This document shows, piece by piece, positions 18,035 through 27,328 of a stretch of 61,631 bases of DNA. The stretch is taken from contig PHEQ01000017.1 in assembly GCA_002842985.1 (NCBI GenBank), positions 38,984-100,614 on the forward strand, read 5' to 3'. Each line of letters begins with the position of its first letter. The first letter of the stretch is position 1. Below the pieces are notes generated by a model, which saw only the letters and a program-made list of their open reading frames with translations, had not been told where the DNA came from and searched no databases. Both the position numbers and the translations under genes were made by a program. The DNA comes from Alphaproteobacteria bacterium HGW-Alphaproteobacteria-1. GTDB lineage: Bacteria; Pseudomonadota; Alphaproteobacteria; Rhodobacterales; Rhodobacteraceae.

Positions 18035-18058
18035 TTCACTGTTCCACAAATACTCAAA
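18035..18058 (-). repeat. Dispersed intergenic motif, copy B
   Basis: Read on the minus strand this is TTTGAGTATTT-GTG-GAACAGTGAA, matching copies at 7112-7136 and 38425-38448. It lies 17 bp downstream of the M20 amidohydrolase stop and 3 bp from the hairpin at 18010-18031. Confidence 0.6.
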
Positions 18059-18075
18059 CAGCAACGCCGCCCGGC

Positions 18076-19236
18076 TCAGGCCGGCATCCGTTCCTCGACG
18101 ATCCCCGCCCACCAGCTACAGCCTGCCGGAATGGCCTCGTCGTTGAAATTGTATTGCGGGTGGTGGACCATGGCCGTGTCGCCATTGCCCACCAGGATAT
18201 AGGCACCGGGCCGCTCTTCCAGCATGAAGGCGAAATCCTCACCGCCCATGACCAACGGCGCGTCGTCGCAGTCACCCGCCACCTTCGCCGCAACCCGTGC
18301 CGCGAATTCCGTCTGTTCCTCGTGGTTCACCATCACCGGATAGCCGCGATGATAGGTGATCTCGGCGCTGCCGCCAAAGCCCGCCGTCACATGCTCAGCG
18401 AGCGCACGAATACGGGCCTCGGCCAGGTCACGCATGGCCGTGCTCATGGTGCGCACCGTGCCTTTCAGATGCACGCCCTGCGGGATCACGTTGAAGGCCG
18501 TGGACGAGGTCTGGAACGAGGTGACCGACACCACCACCTGATCCACCGGATCGGCATTGCGGCTGGCGATGGTCTGCAAGACCGTGACCAGATGTGCCGC
18601 CATCACCGTTGTGTCCACCGTCTCCTGCGGCTTGGCCGCGTGCCCGCCCTTGCCGGTCAGCGCGATTTCGAACTGGTCGGTGGCGGCGAAAAAGGCGCCC
18701 GGACGGATGGCAAAACTGCCCACCGGCTTGCCCGGCCAGTTATGCATCCCATAGACCTCCTGAATGCCGAACCGCTCCATCAGTCCGTCCTCGCACATGG
18801 CCCGGCCCCCGGCCCCGCCCTCTTCGGCGGGCTGAAAGATCACCACCGCCGTGCCGTCGAAATTGCGAGTCTCGGCGAGGTATTTCGCGGCCCCCAGCAG
18901 CATCGCGGTATGCCCGTCATGGCCGCAGGCGTGCATCGCACCGGGGGTTTTGCTGGCATAGTCCACCCCCGTTGCCTCATGGATGGGCAGCGCGTCCATG
19001 TCGGCGCGCAGTCCGATCACCCGCCCCGAACCGTTGGATTTGCCCCGGATCACGCCCACCACACCGGTGCGCCCGATGCCCGTCACCACCTCGTCACAGC
19101 CGAAGGCAGTCAGCTTTTCGGCCACAAGCGCGCTGGTGCGGTGCGTCTCGTAGAGGATTTCGGGATGGGCGTGGATATCACGTCGCCATTCGGTGATTTC
19201 GGGGTGCATTTCGGCAAAGCGGTTCTTGACGGGCAT
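18076..19236 (-). CDS. M20-family amidohydrolase (hippurate hydrolase-like)
   Basis: The 386-residue metallopeptidase-fold amidohydrolase has the metal ligands HACGHDGHTAML and QPAEEGGAGG, plus the dimerisation domain entry TGKGGHAAKPQ. The C-terminal MGGEDFAFMLEERPG is typical of the hippurate hydrolase/IAA-amino acid hydrolase branch. It removes acyl groups from N-acyl amino acids in the cytosol. A GGGAGG site supports the start at 19236. It stands alone downstream of the GTA cluster, 84 bp away on the same strand. Confidence 0.88.
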   Translation of the reverse strand: MPVKNRFAEMHPEITEWRRDIHAHPEILYETHRTSALVAEKLTAFGCDEVVTGIGRTGVVGVIRGKSNGSGRVIGLRADMDALPIHEATGVDYASKTPGAMHACGHDGHTAMLLGAAKYLAETRNFDGTAVVIFQPAEEGGAGGRAMCEDGLMERFGIQEVYGMHNWPGKPVGSFAIRPGAFFAATDQFEIALTGKGGHAAKPQETVDTTVMAAHLVTVLQTIASRNADPVDQVVVSVTSFQTSSTAFNVIPQGVHLKGTVRTMSTAMRDLAEARIRALAEHVTAGFGGSAEITYHRGYPVMVNHEEQTEFAARVAAKVAGDCDDAPLVMGGEDFAFMLEERPGAYILVGNGDTAMVHHPQYNFNDEAIPAGCSWWAGIVEERMPA

Positions 19237-19320
19237 CGTGGCCTCCCTGTGCGCATGTCTGTCGCGGCACAAGGTGGCGCAAAGGGCGGGCGGCGGCAAG
19301 GGGCCGCACCCGCACCGGGA

Positions 19321-22300
19321 TCACAACTCGCGGATCGCGAAACGCCCCGCGCCGAAGCGCGCCGAGACCTGCGCCACCTCGATCCGCTTGCCCGCGTCGG
19401 GGCCGTCGGCGGTGCGCGCAGCGGCCGTATAGATCCAGTCCGGCGCGCCCACGTCGACTTCGCGCAGCACCTGCGCGCCGCGCCGGACGCGCACCAGATA
19501 GCGTTCGCTCTCCTCGCCCAAGGGCACGTCGGGCGTGTCCCAGCGGTCGCCGCCGATCCGCGTGCGCCGCACCCAGGACACGCGCAGATCGCCCGTCGCC
19601 TGCGCCACGCGCAGATGCACCGGCGCAAGGGGCCGCAGTCCGATCCCGTCAAAGGCCAGCACGGCGTGACCAAAGCTCGGATCGTCCACCGGGCGGCCCC
19701 CCGGCCCGATGCGGTAATGGCGCGCCTGCCCGCGCTGCGCCTCCGACAGGCCGATCTGCTCGGGCACCCCGTCCAGCCGCACAAGGATCGAGCCGGGCGG
19801 CCATATCCCCGCCCCTTCGGTGCCCAGTTGCCCGCGCAGACGGTGGCGCAGGATCCAGGTGTCGGGCGCGACCAGTTCCGCATCGCGGAACTGGAACACC
19901 TCCCAGCCATCCGGCGCGCCGTCGCCGATCGCGCAGAGGTTCGCCCCGCCCAGAAGCGCCACATCGCTCACGCTTTCCAGCCCTCCGTGGCGCATCCGCA
20001 CGAAAAGACCATCGCCCCGATCGATCCGGCCCGGCCAGGCGGGAAAGAGCGGCGTCTCGGTCAGCCCCACCGTGGCCTGCGCGGCAATCAGCGTATCGAG
20101 CGTGTAATTCGCGTCCTCCTCCGATGCATAGAGTGCCACGGTCCCCGGCCACGGATCGGCGATCACCGCCAGATGCGGCGCATGCGGCACCTCCTCGCCG
20201 CTCATCAGCGGCAGATCGAGAAAGAGCGGCGTCACCGGCCCCGGCGCCACGAACGGGCGCAGCCGCGCGGGCGCGTCCTCGATGAGGATGGGGGAAAAGC
20301 TCTCTGGGTCGGTGCGCGTGGCCTCGACGCGCTGCGCGCCCGCCATCTGCTCGACCCGGTCGATGCGGAACCGCCCGCCGCCCGCATCCTCGGGCAGTTG
20401 AAGCACATCCCCCGCACCGATCAGCAGCTTTGAAGGCGGCAGCGTCAGACGCAGCGTATCGACCGAGAGCCGAGCCTCCGACAGCCACCGCTCCACCACC
20501 TGCCGCCCCTCGGCGCGCGTCAGCGCCAGCGGTATTTCCGACGTGGCGACGGCATGGGTCGTCTCATCGGGCAGGATCGCCTCCTCGGCCACCGCCTCGT
20601 AATCGGCATCGGCCTCGACAAAACGCAGCCGCACGCGCCCCGCCAGTTCCAGATCAGAGCCGCGCGTCTCTTCCAGCGCGCCGCCAAGTTCGGGATCGCG
20701 CACCACCTGCTCCAGATCGACCAGATGATCGGCCCGCCCGTCGCGGCGGCGAAAACCCAGCACGCCGCCCCGCTCCACCGCATCCACGCCATACGCCATC
20801 AGCACCGGTTGCAGCGCCGCGCGTGCGCTGCTCACCTGATCGACGAGGTAGCCGCGCAGAAATGCCTCCGCCCGGTGCAGATCGAGCGCCGCCACGCCTG
20901 CGCGGGTGGCGATCTCGCCCACCACCTCAGCCAATCTCCGCCCGCTCGCGCGCCCCGTGATCCAGTGCCCGCGCGCGTAATTCTCGCCATCCGACCACAG
21001 CCCGGTATTGCCCGGAAACCACGGGAAAGGCCGCGCGTCCCAGGCCCAGACACAGGCGTGATCCATGTCCACCATCGGCGCGCCATAAACCTCGGAAACC
21101 GGGTTCTTCGCCGGGTCGGACCAATAGCCGGTGACCGCGCGCAGATACTGCATCTGGATGAGATCATCCCGCTGTCCGCTGGAAAACCGCGGCAGGCTCG
21201 ATTCCGAGGATTTCGGATCGAGAAACTTGTTGGGCTCATTGGTGCCCTTGTCCACCGCCGCGCAGCCATATTCGGTGAACCGGATGGGTTTCGACTGTGG
21301 CTCCCACGCGGTCGGCTCTGCGCTCCGCATTCCCCCCACCCGCTCATGATGGGCATTGCTCCACCAGCCCCGCAGGTCCTTGAACCGCCAGATCCACGGC
21401 TCGTCGTGATCGCCATCGGTGATCGGCACACGCCGCTGCGCCGCCCGCGCCTCGGGGCTGGGATAGAACCAGTCGAACCCCTCGCCGCCTTCGATGTTCG
21501 CCTGCAAATAGCCCAGGTCGTAAATCGACGGCCAATCCCGGGCATCAAGGTGCGTGTATCCGTCGCGCCAGTCCGAGAGCGGCATGTAATTGTCGATGCC
21601 GATGAAATCTATGGTGTCATCCGCCCAGAGCGGATCGAGGTGAAAGAACCGGTCGCCATCTCCCGGCTGATAGCCGAAATATTCGGTCCAGTCGGCGGCG
21701 TATGTGATCTTGACCCCCGGCCCGAGAATGCTGCGCACCTCGGCGGCGAGCGCCCTGAGTTGCGCCACCGCCGGAAAGCTGTCGCCCGCCCCCCTTACCT
21801 GCGTGAGCGCGCGCATCTCCGAGCCGATGGCAAAGCTCTCGACCCCGCCCGCCGCCGCGCAAAGCGCCGCCTGATGCAGGATGAACCGCCGGTAGGACCA
21901 TTCGTCGGGGCCGGTATAGGCCACCGGGCTGCGCTTCACCGGCCCGCCAAAGCTCAAGAGGTCGAGCGCGCCGGTCCCCGGCGCCTCGACCGGGACCGCC
22001 GCGACCGGAGTCACGGTGAAATCCGCCGCCCGCGCGGTGCCGAAGAAGGCCGCGACCTCGGCCTCGGCCGCCGCCGTGCGATCCGGGCTGCCGGGCTGTC
22101 CGGGGGCCTTTGACGTGGTGATGCGGCCCCGCCACGGCAACACCGGCTGATCGGCGGCGTCGCTCCACGGGTCGGGCAGGCCGTTGCCCGCCATCTGCTC
22201 CATCAGGATGAACGGATAATAGAGCACGTCCTGCCCCGCCGCTTTCAGCGACAGGATCGCCTCCACCACCGCCTGATCGGCGGGCGTGCCGCCATAGACC

Positions 22301-23319
22301 TCGCGGCCCTGTGCATCCCTTGGCACCTCGCCCGCCTCTGCCCGCGTCAGGCTCGACACGGTCCAGGGCATGTTACGCGCATCAAACGTCTTTTTCTCCA
22401 CCCGGGGCCGGATCTGACACGCCCCGCAGCGCAGATCGTCGCCGAACCAGCTCACGATGAGAGAGGTGGCGCGCACCTGTGGCAACTCCGCACGCAGCGC
22501 CTCAAGTGCCACCACGAAATCGGGCCGCTCCTGCGGGGTGTTGATATTGGCCGGGCCGGACGAACCAAAGCCGAAATCCATCATCACCGACGTGGTGGCC
22601 AGCGCATATTCTCCCGTTCCGGGCAACATCGCCACGCCGCGCAGCGCGTGCACCGGATCAAGCGCCGCGCCGTCGCCCCCCGCCTGCGACGGGCGGCAGA
22701 CCTCGAAGCTGAATTGCGGCACCCGTGTGCCGAAGGTCGAAAGGTCAAGGTCCTCGATCACCACATAGGCCGTGCCGCGAAAGGCGGGCACGTTGCCTGC
22801 CCCCTCCACCGCCTCGATCACCGGATCGGGCAACTGATCACGCGTGCCTGGATAGACCCGCATGTTGAGGCTTGCGGGCGCGATCTCGGTCCCGTCGGCC
22901 CAGACGCGCGCCACGCGGCTGATCTCACCCTCGCAGAGCGCCAGCGCAAGACTTACCGAATAGCTGATGGTGCGCGTGTCGGGCGTCGGCGGCTTGGGGC
23001 TGCCCTTGCCGCCACCACGCCCGCGCGTGACGGTCACGTTCTCGCGGAACTCGGTGGCCCAGATCACTTGTCCACCGACGCGCATCCGTCCGTAAACTTG
23101 CGGGATCGCATCCCCCTCGCCCGCGCCCGTCAGGCGCAATCGGCTGACGCGGCCCGTTTCCACCACGCCAGAGCCCTGACCCAGCAGCCGCTGGTCGATG
23201 GAACGCCCCACCAGCGCACCCGCGAACCGCCCGAGCGCGACCGACGAAAGGCCCAGCACCGAGCCCCCGACCGCGCCGCCGATCGCGGCCCCCGCCGCCG
23301 ACAGAAGTATCGTTGCCAT
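19321..23319 (-). CDS. GTA g15: tail-tip/host-interaction protein with TIM-barrel domain
   Basis: The 1332-residue protein is the last and largest GTA structural gene, equivalent to Rcc01698 in Rhodobacter capsulatus. The N-terminus is hydrophobic and Gly/Ala-rich (ILLSAAGAAIGGAVGGSVLG). The centre (about residues 430-740) is the GTA TIM-barrel-like domain (FIGIDNYMPLSDWRDG, ITYAADWTEYFGYQPGDG, IRFTEYGCAAVDKG). Later parts belong to a phage tail-tip module. It caps the tail and is thought to help cell-wall penetration and DNA release. It follows g14 after 3 bp. The length fits an intact gene. Confidence 0.92.
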   Translation of the reverse strand: MATILLSAAGAAIGGAVGGSVLGLSSVALGRFAGALVGRSIDQRLLGQGSGVVETGRVSRLRLTGAGEGDAIPQVYGRMRVGGQVIWATEFRENVTVTRGRGGGKGSPKPPTPDTRTISYSVSLALALCEGEISRVARVWADGTEIAPASLNMRVYPGTRDQLPDPVIEAVEGAGNVPAFRGTAYVVIEDLDLSTFGTRVPQFSFEVCRPSQAGGDGAALDPVHALRGVAMLPGTGEYALATTSVMMDFGFGSSGPANINTPQERPDFVVALEALRAELPQVRATSLIVSWFGDDLRCGACQIRPRVEKKTFDARNMPWTVSSLTRAEAGEVPRDAQGREVYGGTPADQAVVEAILSLKAAGQDVLYYPFILMEQMAGNGLPDPWSDAADQPVLPWRGRITTSKAPGQPGSPDRTAAAEAEVAAFFGTARAADFTVTPVAAVPVEAPGTGALDLLSFGGPVKRSPVAYTGPDEWSYRRFILHQAALCAAAGGVESFAIGSEMRALTQVRGAGDSFPAVAQLRALAAEVRSILGPGVKITYAADWTEYFGYQPGDGDRFFHLDPLWADDTIDFIGIDNYMPLSDWRDGYTHLDARDWPSIYDLGYLQANIEGGEGFDWFYPSPEARAAQRRVPITDGDHDEPWIWRFKDLRGWWSNAHHERVGGMRSAEPTAWEPQSKPIRFTEYGCAAVDKGTNEPNKFLDPKSSESSLPRFSSGQRDDLIQMQYLRAVTGYWSDPAKNPVSEVYGAPMVDMDHACVWAWDARPFPWFPGNTGLWSDGENYARGHWITGRASGRRLAEVVGEIATRAGVAALDLHRAEAFLRGYLVDQVSSARAALQPVLMAYGVDAVERGGVLGFRRRDGRADHLVDLEQVVRDPELGGALEETRGSDLELAGRVRLRFVEADADYEAVAEEAILPDETTHAVATSEIPLALTRAEGRQVVERWLSEARLSVDTLRLTLPPSKLLIGAGDVLQLPEDAGGGRFRIDRVEQMAGAQRVEATRTDPESFSPILIEDAPARLRPFVAPGPVTPLFLDLPLMSGEEVPHAPHLAVIADPWPGTVALYASEEDANYTLDTLIAAQATVGLTETPLFPAWPGRIDRGDGLFVRMRHGGLESVSDVALLGGANLCAIGDGAPDGWEVFQFRDAELVAPDTWILRHRLRGQLGTEGAGIWPPGSILVRLDGVPEQIGLSEAQRGQARHYRIGPGGRPVDDPSFGHAVLAFDGIGLRPLAPVHLRVAQATGDLRVSWVRRTRIGGDRWDTPDVPLGEESERYLVRVRRGAQVLREVDVGAPDWIYTAAARTADGPDAGKRIEVAQVSARFGAGRFAIREL

Positions 23320-23322
23320 GGT

Positions 23323-23760
23323 CTATTCCTCCTGAGGAAAGGCGAAACGCGCCACGATCCGCCGACGCCAGGGCAGGCTCAGCGCGCTTTCGACCACGCC
23401 ATGCCCCGAATAGGCGTGAATGAAGGTGGCCCGCCCGCCCGTTTCGGCAGCAATGCCAAGATGCTTGGCCACTGCGCCCTCGCGCATCCGGAAAAGGATC
23501 ACGTCGCCGGGGGCCTCCTCGGCCGGCGGCTTTGCGCGCAGATGACGCAGCGCGGCGGCCCAGAGCGCCTCTTCGCGCGCGGGCTCGCTCCAGTCCATCG
23601 AATAGGCGGGCGGGCGCTCGGGCTCCGCGCCCATCACCTCGCGCCAGACGCCGCGGATGAGCCCCAGGCAATCGCAGCCCGCGCCACGACACGCCGCCTG
23701 ATGCCGGTAGGGCGTGCCCAACCAGCCGCGCGCGGCGGCGACGATCTTTGCTTCGCTCAT
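23323..23760 (-). CDS. GTA g14: NlpC/P60-family peptidase
   Basis: The 145-residue cysteine peptidase has its nucleophile in AGCDCLGLIRGVWREVMG and its His in AKHLGIAAETGG. The GWLGTPYRHQ start is typical of the NlpC/P60 fold. In the GTA particle it is thought to cut peptidoglycan peptides during entry. It overlaps g13 by four bases (ATGA) and stops 3 bp before g15. Confidence 0.92.
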   Translation of the reverse strand: MSEAKIVAAARGWLGTPYRHQAACRGAGCDCLGLIRGVWREVMGAEPERPPAYSMDWSEPAREEALWAAALRHLRAKPPAEEAPGDVILFRMREGAVAKHLGIAAETGGRATFIHAYSGHGVVESALSLPWRRRIVARFAFPQEE

Positions 23761-24650
23761 CGCCGCCGACTCCCGCCGTCGAGACGCGGCGATTTCGTGG
23801 GGTCCGTGATCACCCAGTCATCGCCGGGAATATCCGGGAACCCTTGGAAATTCCGCAGATTGTCGAACTTGAACTGGCAGGTTGCCATGGCCTTGTCGCA
23901 ACCGGCCTCGATGCGAAGCCCGTCACCGGGCGCGACCCGCGCCCCCAGCGGATGCCACAGCTCGATCACCCGGCTCGCACCCTCGCTCCGGTCGCGCTTG
24001 ATCAGGCCGCTGAGGCCTGCCGCCGCCCCGCTCGTCACCCGCAGCACGCCATGGCGGAACCAGTCCCCGGCAAAGCCCCCCATCTGTGCAAAGCGAAAGA
24101 CACGGGAATCCTCCACCGCCTCGGCAGGCCGCTCGGAAACATACCCCGGCGTATCCAGATCGAAGGTGCAAGTCCGATCCGCCAGGATGGCGCTGCACCG
24201 CTTCTGATAGACCCGCCCCAGCGGCACGTTGAGCGCGTCGGTGAGCCCGCGCAACTCGGCCTCGAACGCGCCGCCCGCGCGCCTTATATCGCCCAGAGAC
24301 CCGGCAAAAACCTCCAGCCGCTCGGCCACATCCTGCCAGTTCACCACCCAGGCCCGCAGCCGCGCCCCGTCATAGCGTCCGGCCTCGATCTCGGCCTCGG
24401 TGATCCCCTCGTCGGAGAGCGCGCCAAACGCCTCCGTATTGTTGACGGCCAGCCCCGTGCTTTCCTCGACCGCGCGCGCGCTCATCCCCGTGCCGGGGCG
24501 AAAGGCGATCCCGTCGAACATGAGCGCCCGGTCATGATCGGTGAACCCCATCACCCGCCCGTCGCGGCGCACAAGCGCCCAACACCGGCACACCGTGGTG
24601 ATGCCGCGCCCCAGATGCGCGGCCAGCGCCGCCGCCCCTGCCCCGCTCAC
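23757..24650 (-). CDS. GTA g13: DUF2163 tail hub protein
   Basis: The 297-residue protein has the DUF2163 signature at its N-terminus (TTVCRCWALVRRDGRVMGFTDHDRALMFDG) and the C-terminal Cys/Trp-rich FAP-like part (KRCSAILADRTCTFDLDTPGY). The family is the tail hub that nucleates tail assembly at the baseplate. Four-base overlaps link it to both g12 and g14. Confidence 0.92.
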   Translation of the reverse strand: MSGAGAAALAAHLGRGITTVCRCWALVRRDGRVMGFTDHDRALMFDGIAFRPGTGMSARAVEESTGLAVNNTEAFGALSDEGITEAEIEAGRYDGARLRAWVVNWQDVAERLEVFAGSLGDIRRAGGAFEAELRGLTDALNVPLGRVYQKRCSAILADRTCTFDLDTPGYVSERPAEAVEDSRVFRFAQMGGFAGDWFRHGVLRVTSGAAAGLSGLIKRDRSEGASRVIELWHPLGARVAPGDGLRIEAGCDKAMATCQFKFDNLRNFQGFPDIPGDDWVITDPTKSPRLDGGSRRR

Positions 24651-25279
24651 AGCCGGATCTCCACCACCGGCACATTGGGCACCTCGCCCGCCTGAAAGGA
24701 CGCAAGGCTGACCTGAATGCCATCGGTGTCAAAGCGCACCGGCACGTCGAATTCATATCCGGCGGTGACCGGAACCCCCATGTTCGGCGGCTCAGAGAAG
24801 GTCACGATGCCGGTCGTGTCGTCCACCTCGTAATGCACGCCCTCGCGCATCTCCACATCGCCCAGCCCCATGCGCACGCTGCCGCGCACCGGCTTGACGA
24901 TGGGCCGCACCGCCTCGAACGCGCCCGAACGATATGTCTTGGTGAGCTGGAACGCCACGCTCGCATCATCGCCCACCCCGATCCGCTGATCGTCAAAGGC
25001 GGGGGCTGCCCCCGCGCGGCTCGACTTGAAATCGCTCCAGTCCTTCCAGCGAAATCCGTATAGCTGCCCCTGTCGCGCCTCGAAAAACGCGATCAGCGCC
25101 TCGATATCCTCCAGGCTTCGGAGGGCCACGCCCGCGTCATAGCGCCTGCGCGCCTGCGCCCAGGGGCTGTTGCGCTCCTCATGCCCGCTTGCCAGCGTGA
25201 CGATCTCGGTCAGCCGCTCCGGCCCGCCGACCGAGCCAAAGCTCAGGTTGGCCGGAAATCGTATCTCGTGAAATCCCAT
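24647..25279 (-). CDS. GTA g12: DUF2460 distal tail protein
   Basis: The 210-residue protein carries the DUF2460 pattern: FHEIRFPANLSFGSVGGPERLTEIVTLASGHEERN at the N-terminus, then FEARQGQLYGFRWKDWSDFKS. It corresponds to the distal tail protein joining the tail tube to the hub. A four-base overlap couples it to g13, and it follows g11 by 12 bp. Confidence 0.92.
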   Translation of the reverse strand: MGFHEIRFPANLSFGSVGGPERLTEIVTLASGHEERNSPWAQARRRYDAGVALRSLEDIEALIAFFEARQGQLYGFRWKDWSDFKSSRAGAAPAFDDQRIGVGDDASVAFQLTKTYRSGAFEAVRPIVKPVRGSVRMGLGDVEMREGVHYEVDDTTGIVTFSEPPNMGVPVTAGYEFDVPVRFDTDGIQVSLASFQAGEVPNVPVVEIRL

Positions 25280-25291
25280 GTTTCCCTCCGC

Positions 25292-25954
25292 TTACCGATT
25301 GCGCGCGCCGCGCCCGATGACGCGGCCAAGCTGTGCGGCGATCTGCCCCTGAGAGCGGCGAAAGCCCTCCACATCGGGCGTGGTCACGTTCATCACCACG
25401 CTGACCGCACCGCCGCCCTGCGCGCGCACGCCAAGCCGCCCGTCCGCCCCGCGCGACAAGGGCAGGATCGCCTCCGGTCCCGCCTCGCCCATCAGCCCGG
25501 TGCGCCCGCCGCGCATCGGGAAGGACACCGGCCCGCTCACCACCCCGCCGGTGGCAAAGGGCATGACCCGGCCTTGGGTGAACCCGGCCCCCTTCGAAAA
25601 TGGCAACAGCCCGCCCAGAAGCGCCCCCACGCCTTGCGAGAGAAATCCGCCCACCTGATCGGTGACGGGCCGCACCGCGTCGTTGAAGGCGCTGTTGACC
25701 AGCGTCGTGGCCAGCCGCCGCAGGCTGTCGCTCAGGCTGTCGCCCTCCACCACGGCGCCGCGCAGCGCACCGCGCAGGCCCCGGCTCAGCCCCCGCTCAA
25801 GGCTCTGCGCGTCCTGTCCGGCAGCGGCAAAGCCGCCCCGCACCCGGCCCAGCTCGCCGGCAAAGGCTGCGGCCATCGCCCCCGCCTGCCCCATCGCCGC
25901 GTCGAGCGCCGCAATCTGCGCCTCCAACTCATCGGTGCGTTCCAGCTCATCCAT
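25292..25954 (-). CDS. GTA g11: short tape measure protein
   Basis: The 220-residue protein starts with a helical region (ELEAQIAALDAAMGQAGAMAAAFAGELGRVRGGF) and contains the phage tape-measure C-terminal pattern FATGGVVSGPVSFPMRGGRTGLMGEAGPEAILPLSRGADG. The shortness fits the short GTA tail. I chose the ATG at 25954 because GGAG lies 9 bases upstream and it overlaps the preceding gene by 8 bp; a longer frame begins at 25975. Confidence 0.88.
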   Translation of the reverse strand: MDELERTDELEAQIAALDAAMGQAGAMAAAFAGELGRVRGGFAAAGQDAQSLERGLSRGLRGALRGAVVEGDSLSDSLRRLATTLVNSAFNDAVRPVTDQVGGFLSQGVGALLGGLLPFSKGAGFTQGRVMPFATGGVVSGPVSFPMRGGRTGLMGEAGPEAILPLSRGADGRLGVRAQGGGAVSVVMNVTTPDVEGFRRSQGQIAAQLGRVIGRGARNR

Positions 25955-26153
25955 CGCCCACATCTCCTGTCTCATCGGGGAAGGCCGCCAGCAGCGCCTC
26001 CAGCCCCGCCCGCGCCATCGGGCGCGCCCCGCGCCCCTCGCCCAGCATCAGCCGCAATTCCACCGGCGTCAGCGCCCAGAACTCCGCCGGGCGCAGGCCC
26101 AAACCCTGCACACCCGCGCGCAATAGCGCGGGCCAGTCGAAACGCGCGCTCAT
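25947..26153 (-). CDS. GTA g10.1: small tail assembly chaperone-like protein
   Basis: The 68-residue protein (FDWPALLRAGVQGLGLRPAEFWALTPVELRLMLG) fits the small Rcc01693-type phage protein found between g10 and g11 in GTA clusters. It overlaps g10 by four bases and the tape measure start by eight. Gene order suggests a tail assembly chaperone pair with g10. Confidence 0.85.
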   Translation of the reverse strand: MSARFDWPALLRAGVQGLGLRPAEFWALTPVELRLMLGEGRGARPMARAGLEALLAAFPDETGDVGDG

Positions 26154-26473
26154 TCACCGCCCTCCGGCAGGGAAAAGGCCCGCGCCAGCAATTGCGCCGC
26201 CGCCCGCGCCGCCATCAGCGGCCCGCCCTCGATCTCGGCCGAGAGCAGGTCAGCAGCGCTTCCGCGCCAGCCACCGCCGCGCAGCCCCGCCACGATCACC
26301 GCAAGCACATCGCGCGTGGAAAACGCGCCGCCCTCGAACCGCGCGACCAGATCGACCAGCGATCCCACCTCCAGCGCCGCCTCCAGTTCGGCCAGCGCCC
26401 CGAGAGTGAGCCGCATCACCTGACGTTCTCCGCTCAGCACCAGCGCCACCTCGCCTGCCCAGGGGTTCGCCAT
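26150..26473 (-). CDS. GTA g10: tail assembly chaperone-like GTA protein
   Basis: The 107-residue protein has the typical GTA g10 opening NPWAGEVALVLSGERQVMRLTLGALAELEAAL. It sits between tail tube and tape measure, where tailed phages encode assembly chaperones. It starts 4 bp after the tail tube stop and ends in an ATGA overlap with the next gene. Confidence 0.87.
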   Translation of the reverse strand: MANPWAGEVALVLSGERQVMRLTLGALAELEAALEVGSLVDLVARFEGGAFSTRDVLAVIVAGLRGGGWRGSAADLLSAEIEGGPLMAARAAAQLLARAFSLPEGGE

Positions 26474-26477
26474 CGCC

Positions 26478-26891
26478 TCAGAGCGCCGTGAAGGTCAGCC
26501 GCCCCGCCGAAGCCAGCGCCACCTCGTAGGTCGCCTCGCCGTCATGGGTGCCGCCATAGTCGATGGAATTCACCTGAAACGGCCCCTCGATGGTGCCGAA
26601 ATCGGGGATGATCACCTGAAAATCCGGCATCTCCCCGTCAAAGAAGATCTGCCGCATCCGCGCGTCGCTCGCCGCGTCGCGGAAAATGCCGGAGCCGCTC
26701 AGGTTGGCCGATTTCACGCCCGCGCCCGCCAGCAATTCGCGCCAGCCGCCCGCCGACTCGAGGCTCGTGACATCCACGCTCTCGGCGTTGAAGCTCACGC
26801 GCGTTGCGCGCAGCCCCGCCACGGTCTGGAAATTGCCGCTGCCCGTAAGATCGACCTTGATGAGAAGGTCCTTGCCGTTCTGAACTGCCAT
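26478..26891 (-). CDS. GTA g9: major tail (tail tube) protein
   Basis: The 137-residue protein belongs to the TP901-1-like major tail family (GKDLLIKVDLTGSGNFQTVAGLRATRVSFNAESVDVTSLES). It forms the stacked rings of the tail tube. It follows the tail terminator gene by 22 bp with its own GGAGAA ribosome site, suitable for high expression. Confidence 0.92.
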   Translation of the reverse strand: MAVQNGKDLLIKVDLTGSGNFQTVAGLRATRVSFNAESVDVTSLESAGGWRELLAGAGVKSANLSGSGIFRDAASDARMRQIFFDGEMPDFQVIIPDFGTIEGPFQVNSIDYGGTHDGEATYEVALASAGRLTFTAL

Positions 26892-26914
26892 CTTGGTTCT
26901 CCGTTGCTCAAGTC

Positions 26915-27328
26915 TCAGGTGCCGTCATCGACGCGCGCCCGGAATGTCAGGTCGATCCGCCGCCGCTGTCCCGCGCCGGTGCGGACCGCCCGCGCGCGCA
27001 AGAAGGTGAGCGCCACAAGCCGCCCCCGCGCGAGGGTGAGTGCCGCCCCATGAAGCGCATCGCTCACCGCCCCCGCCGCCTGCTTGGCCGCAAGGAACCC
27101 CGCCGCATCGGAGACGACCGAAACGGTCACGCGATGCTCGGCCCCCGCGCCGCTGATGTCGCCGCGCTCGCGCACCTCCTCGGGGCCGAGCGTGACATAG
27201 AGATCGGGCGCGCGCCCCTTGGGGAGCGCATCGTGGATCGCGTCGCCCACGAGGGCCGCCAGCGCCGCATCCCCGGCAAGACGCTCGAAAATCGCCGCCT
27301 GAAGGGCCGCCGCCGCGCCATAGCTCAT
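26915..27328 (-). CDS. GTA g8: DUF3168 tail terminator protein
   Basis: The 137-residue protein shows the DUF3168 pattern (AAALQAAIFERLAGDAALAALVGDAIHDALPKGRAPDLYVTLGPEEVRERGD). It closes the tail at the head end. The ATG at 27328 overlaps the g7 stop in ATGA; an in-frame GTG/ATG further upstream at 27352 is less likely. Confidence 0.9.
   Translation of the reverse strand: MSYGAAAALQAAIFERLAGDAALAALVGDAIHDALPKGRAPDLYVTLGPEEVRERGDISGAGAEHRVTVSVVSDAAGFLAAKQAAGAVSDALHGAALTLARGRLVALTFLRARAVRTGAGQRRRIDLTFRARVDDGT

Noticed and set aside
18154..20433. A 759-codon open frame on the plus strand.
   Set aside because: It is antisense to the M20 amidohydrolase and GTA g15 genes; its composition is His/Arg-rich and it has no recognisable domain. 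Such long antisense frames are common in GC-rich genomes.
20554..24207. Two 519-codon open frames on the plus strand (20554-22113 and 22648-24207).
   Set aside because: Both lie antisense to g15, g14 and g13 of the GTA cluster and show no family similarity or ribosome site.
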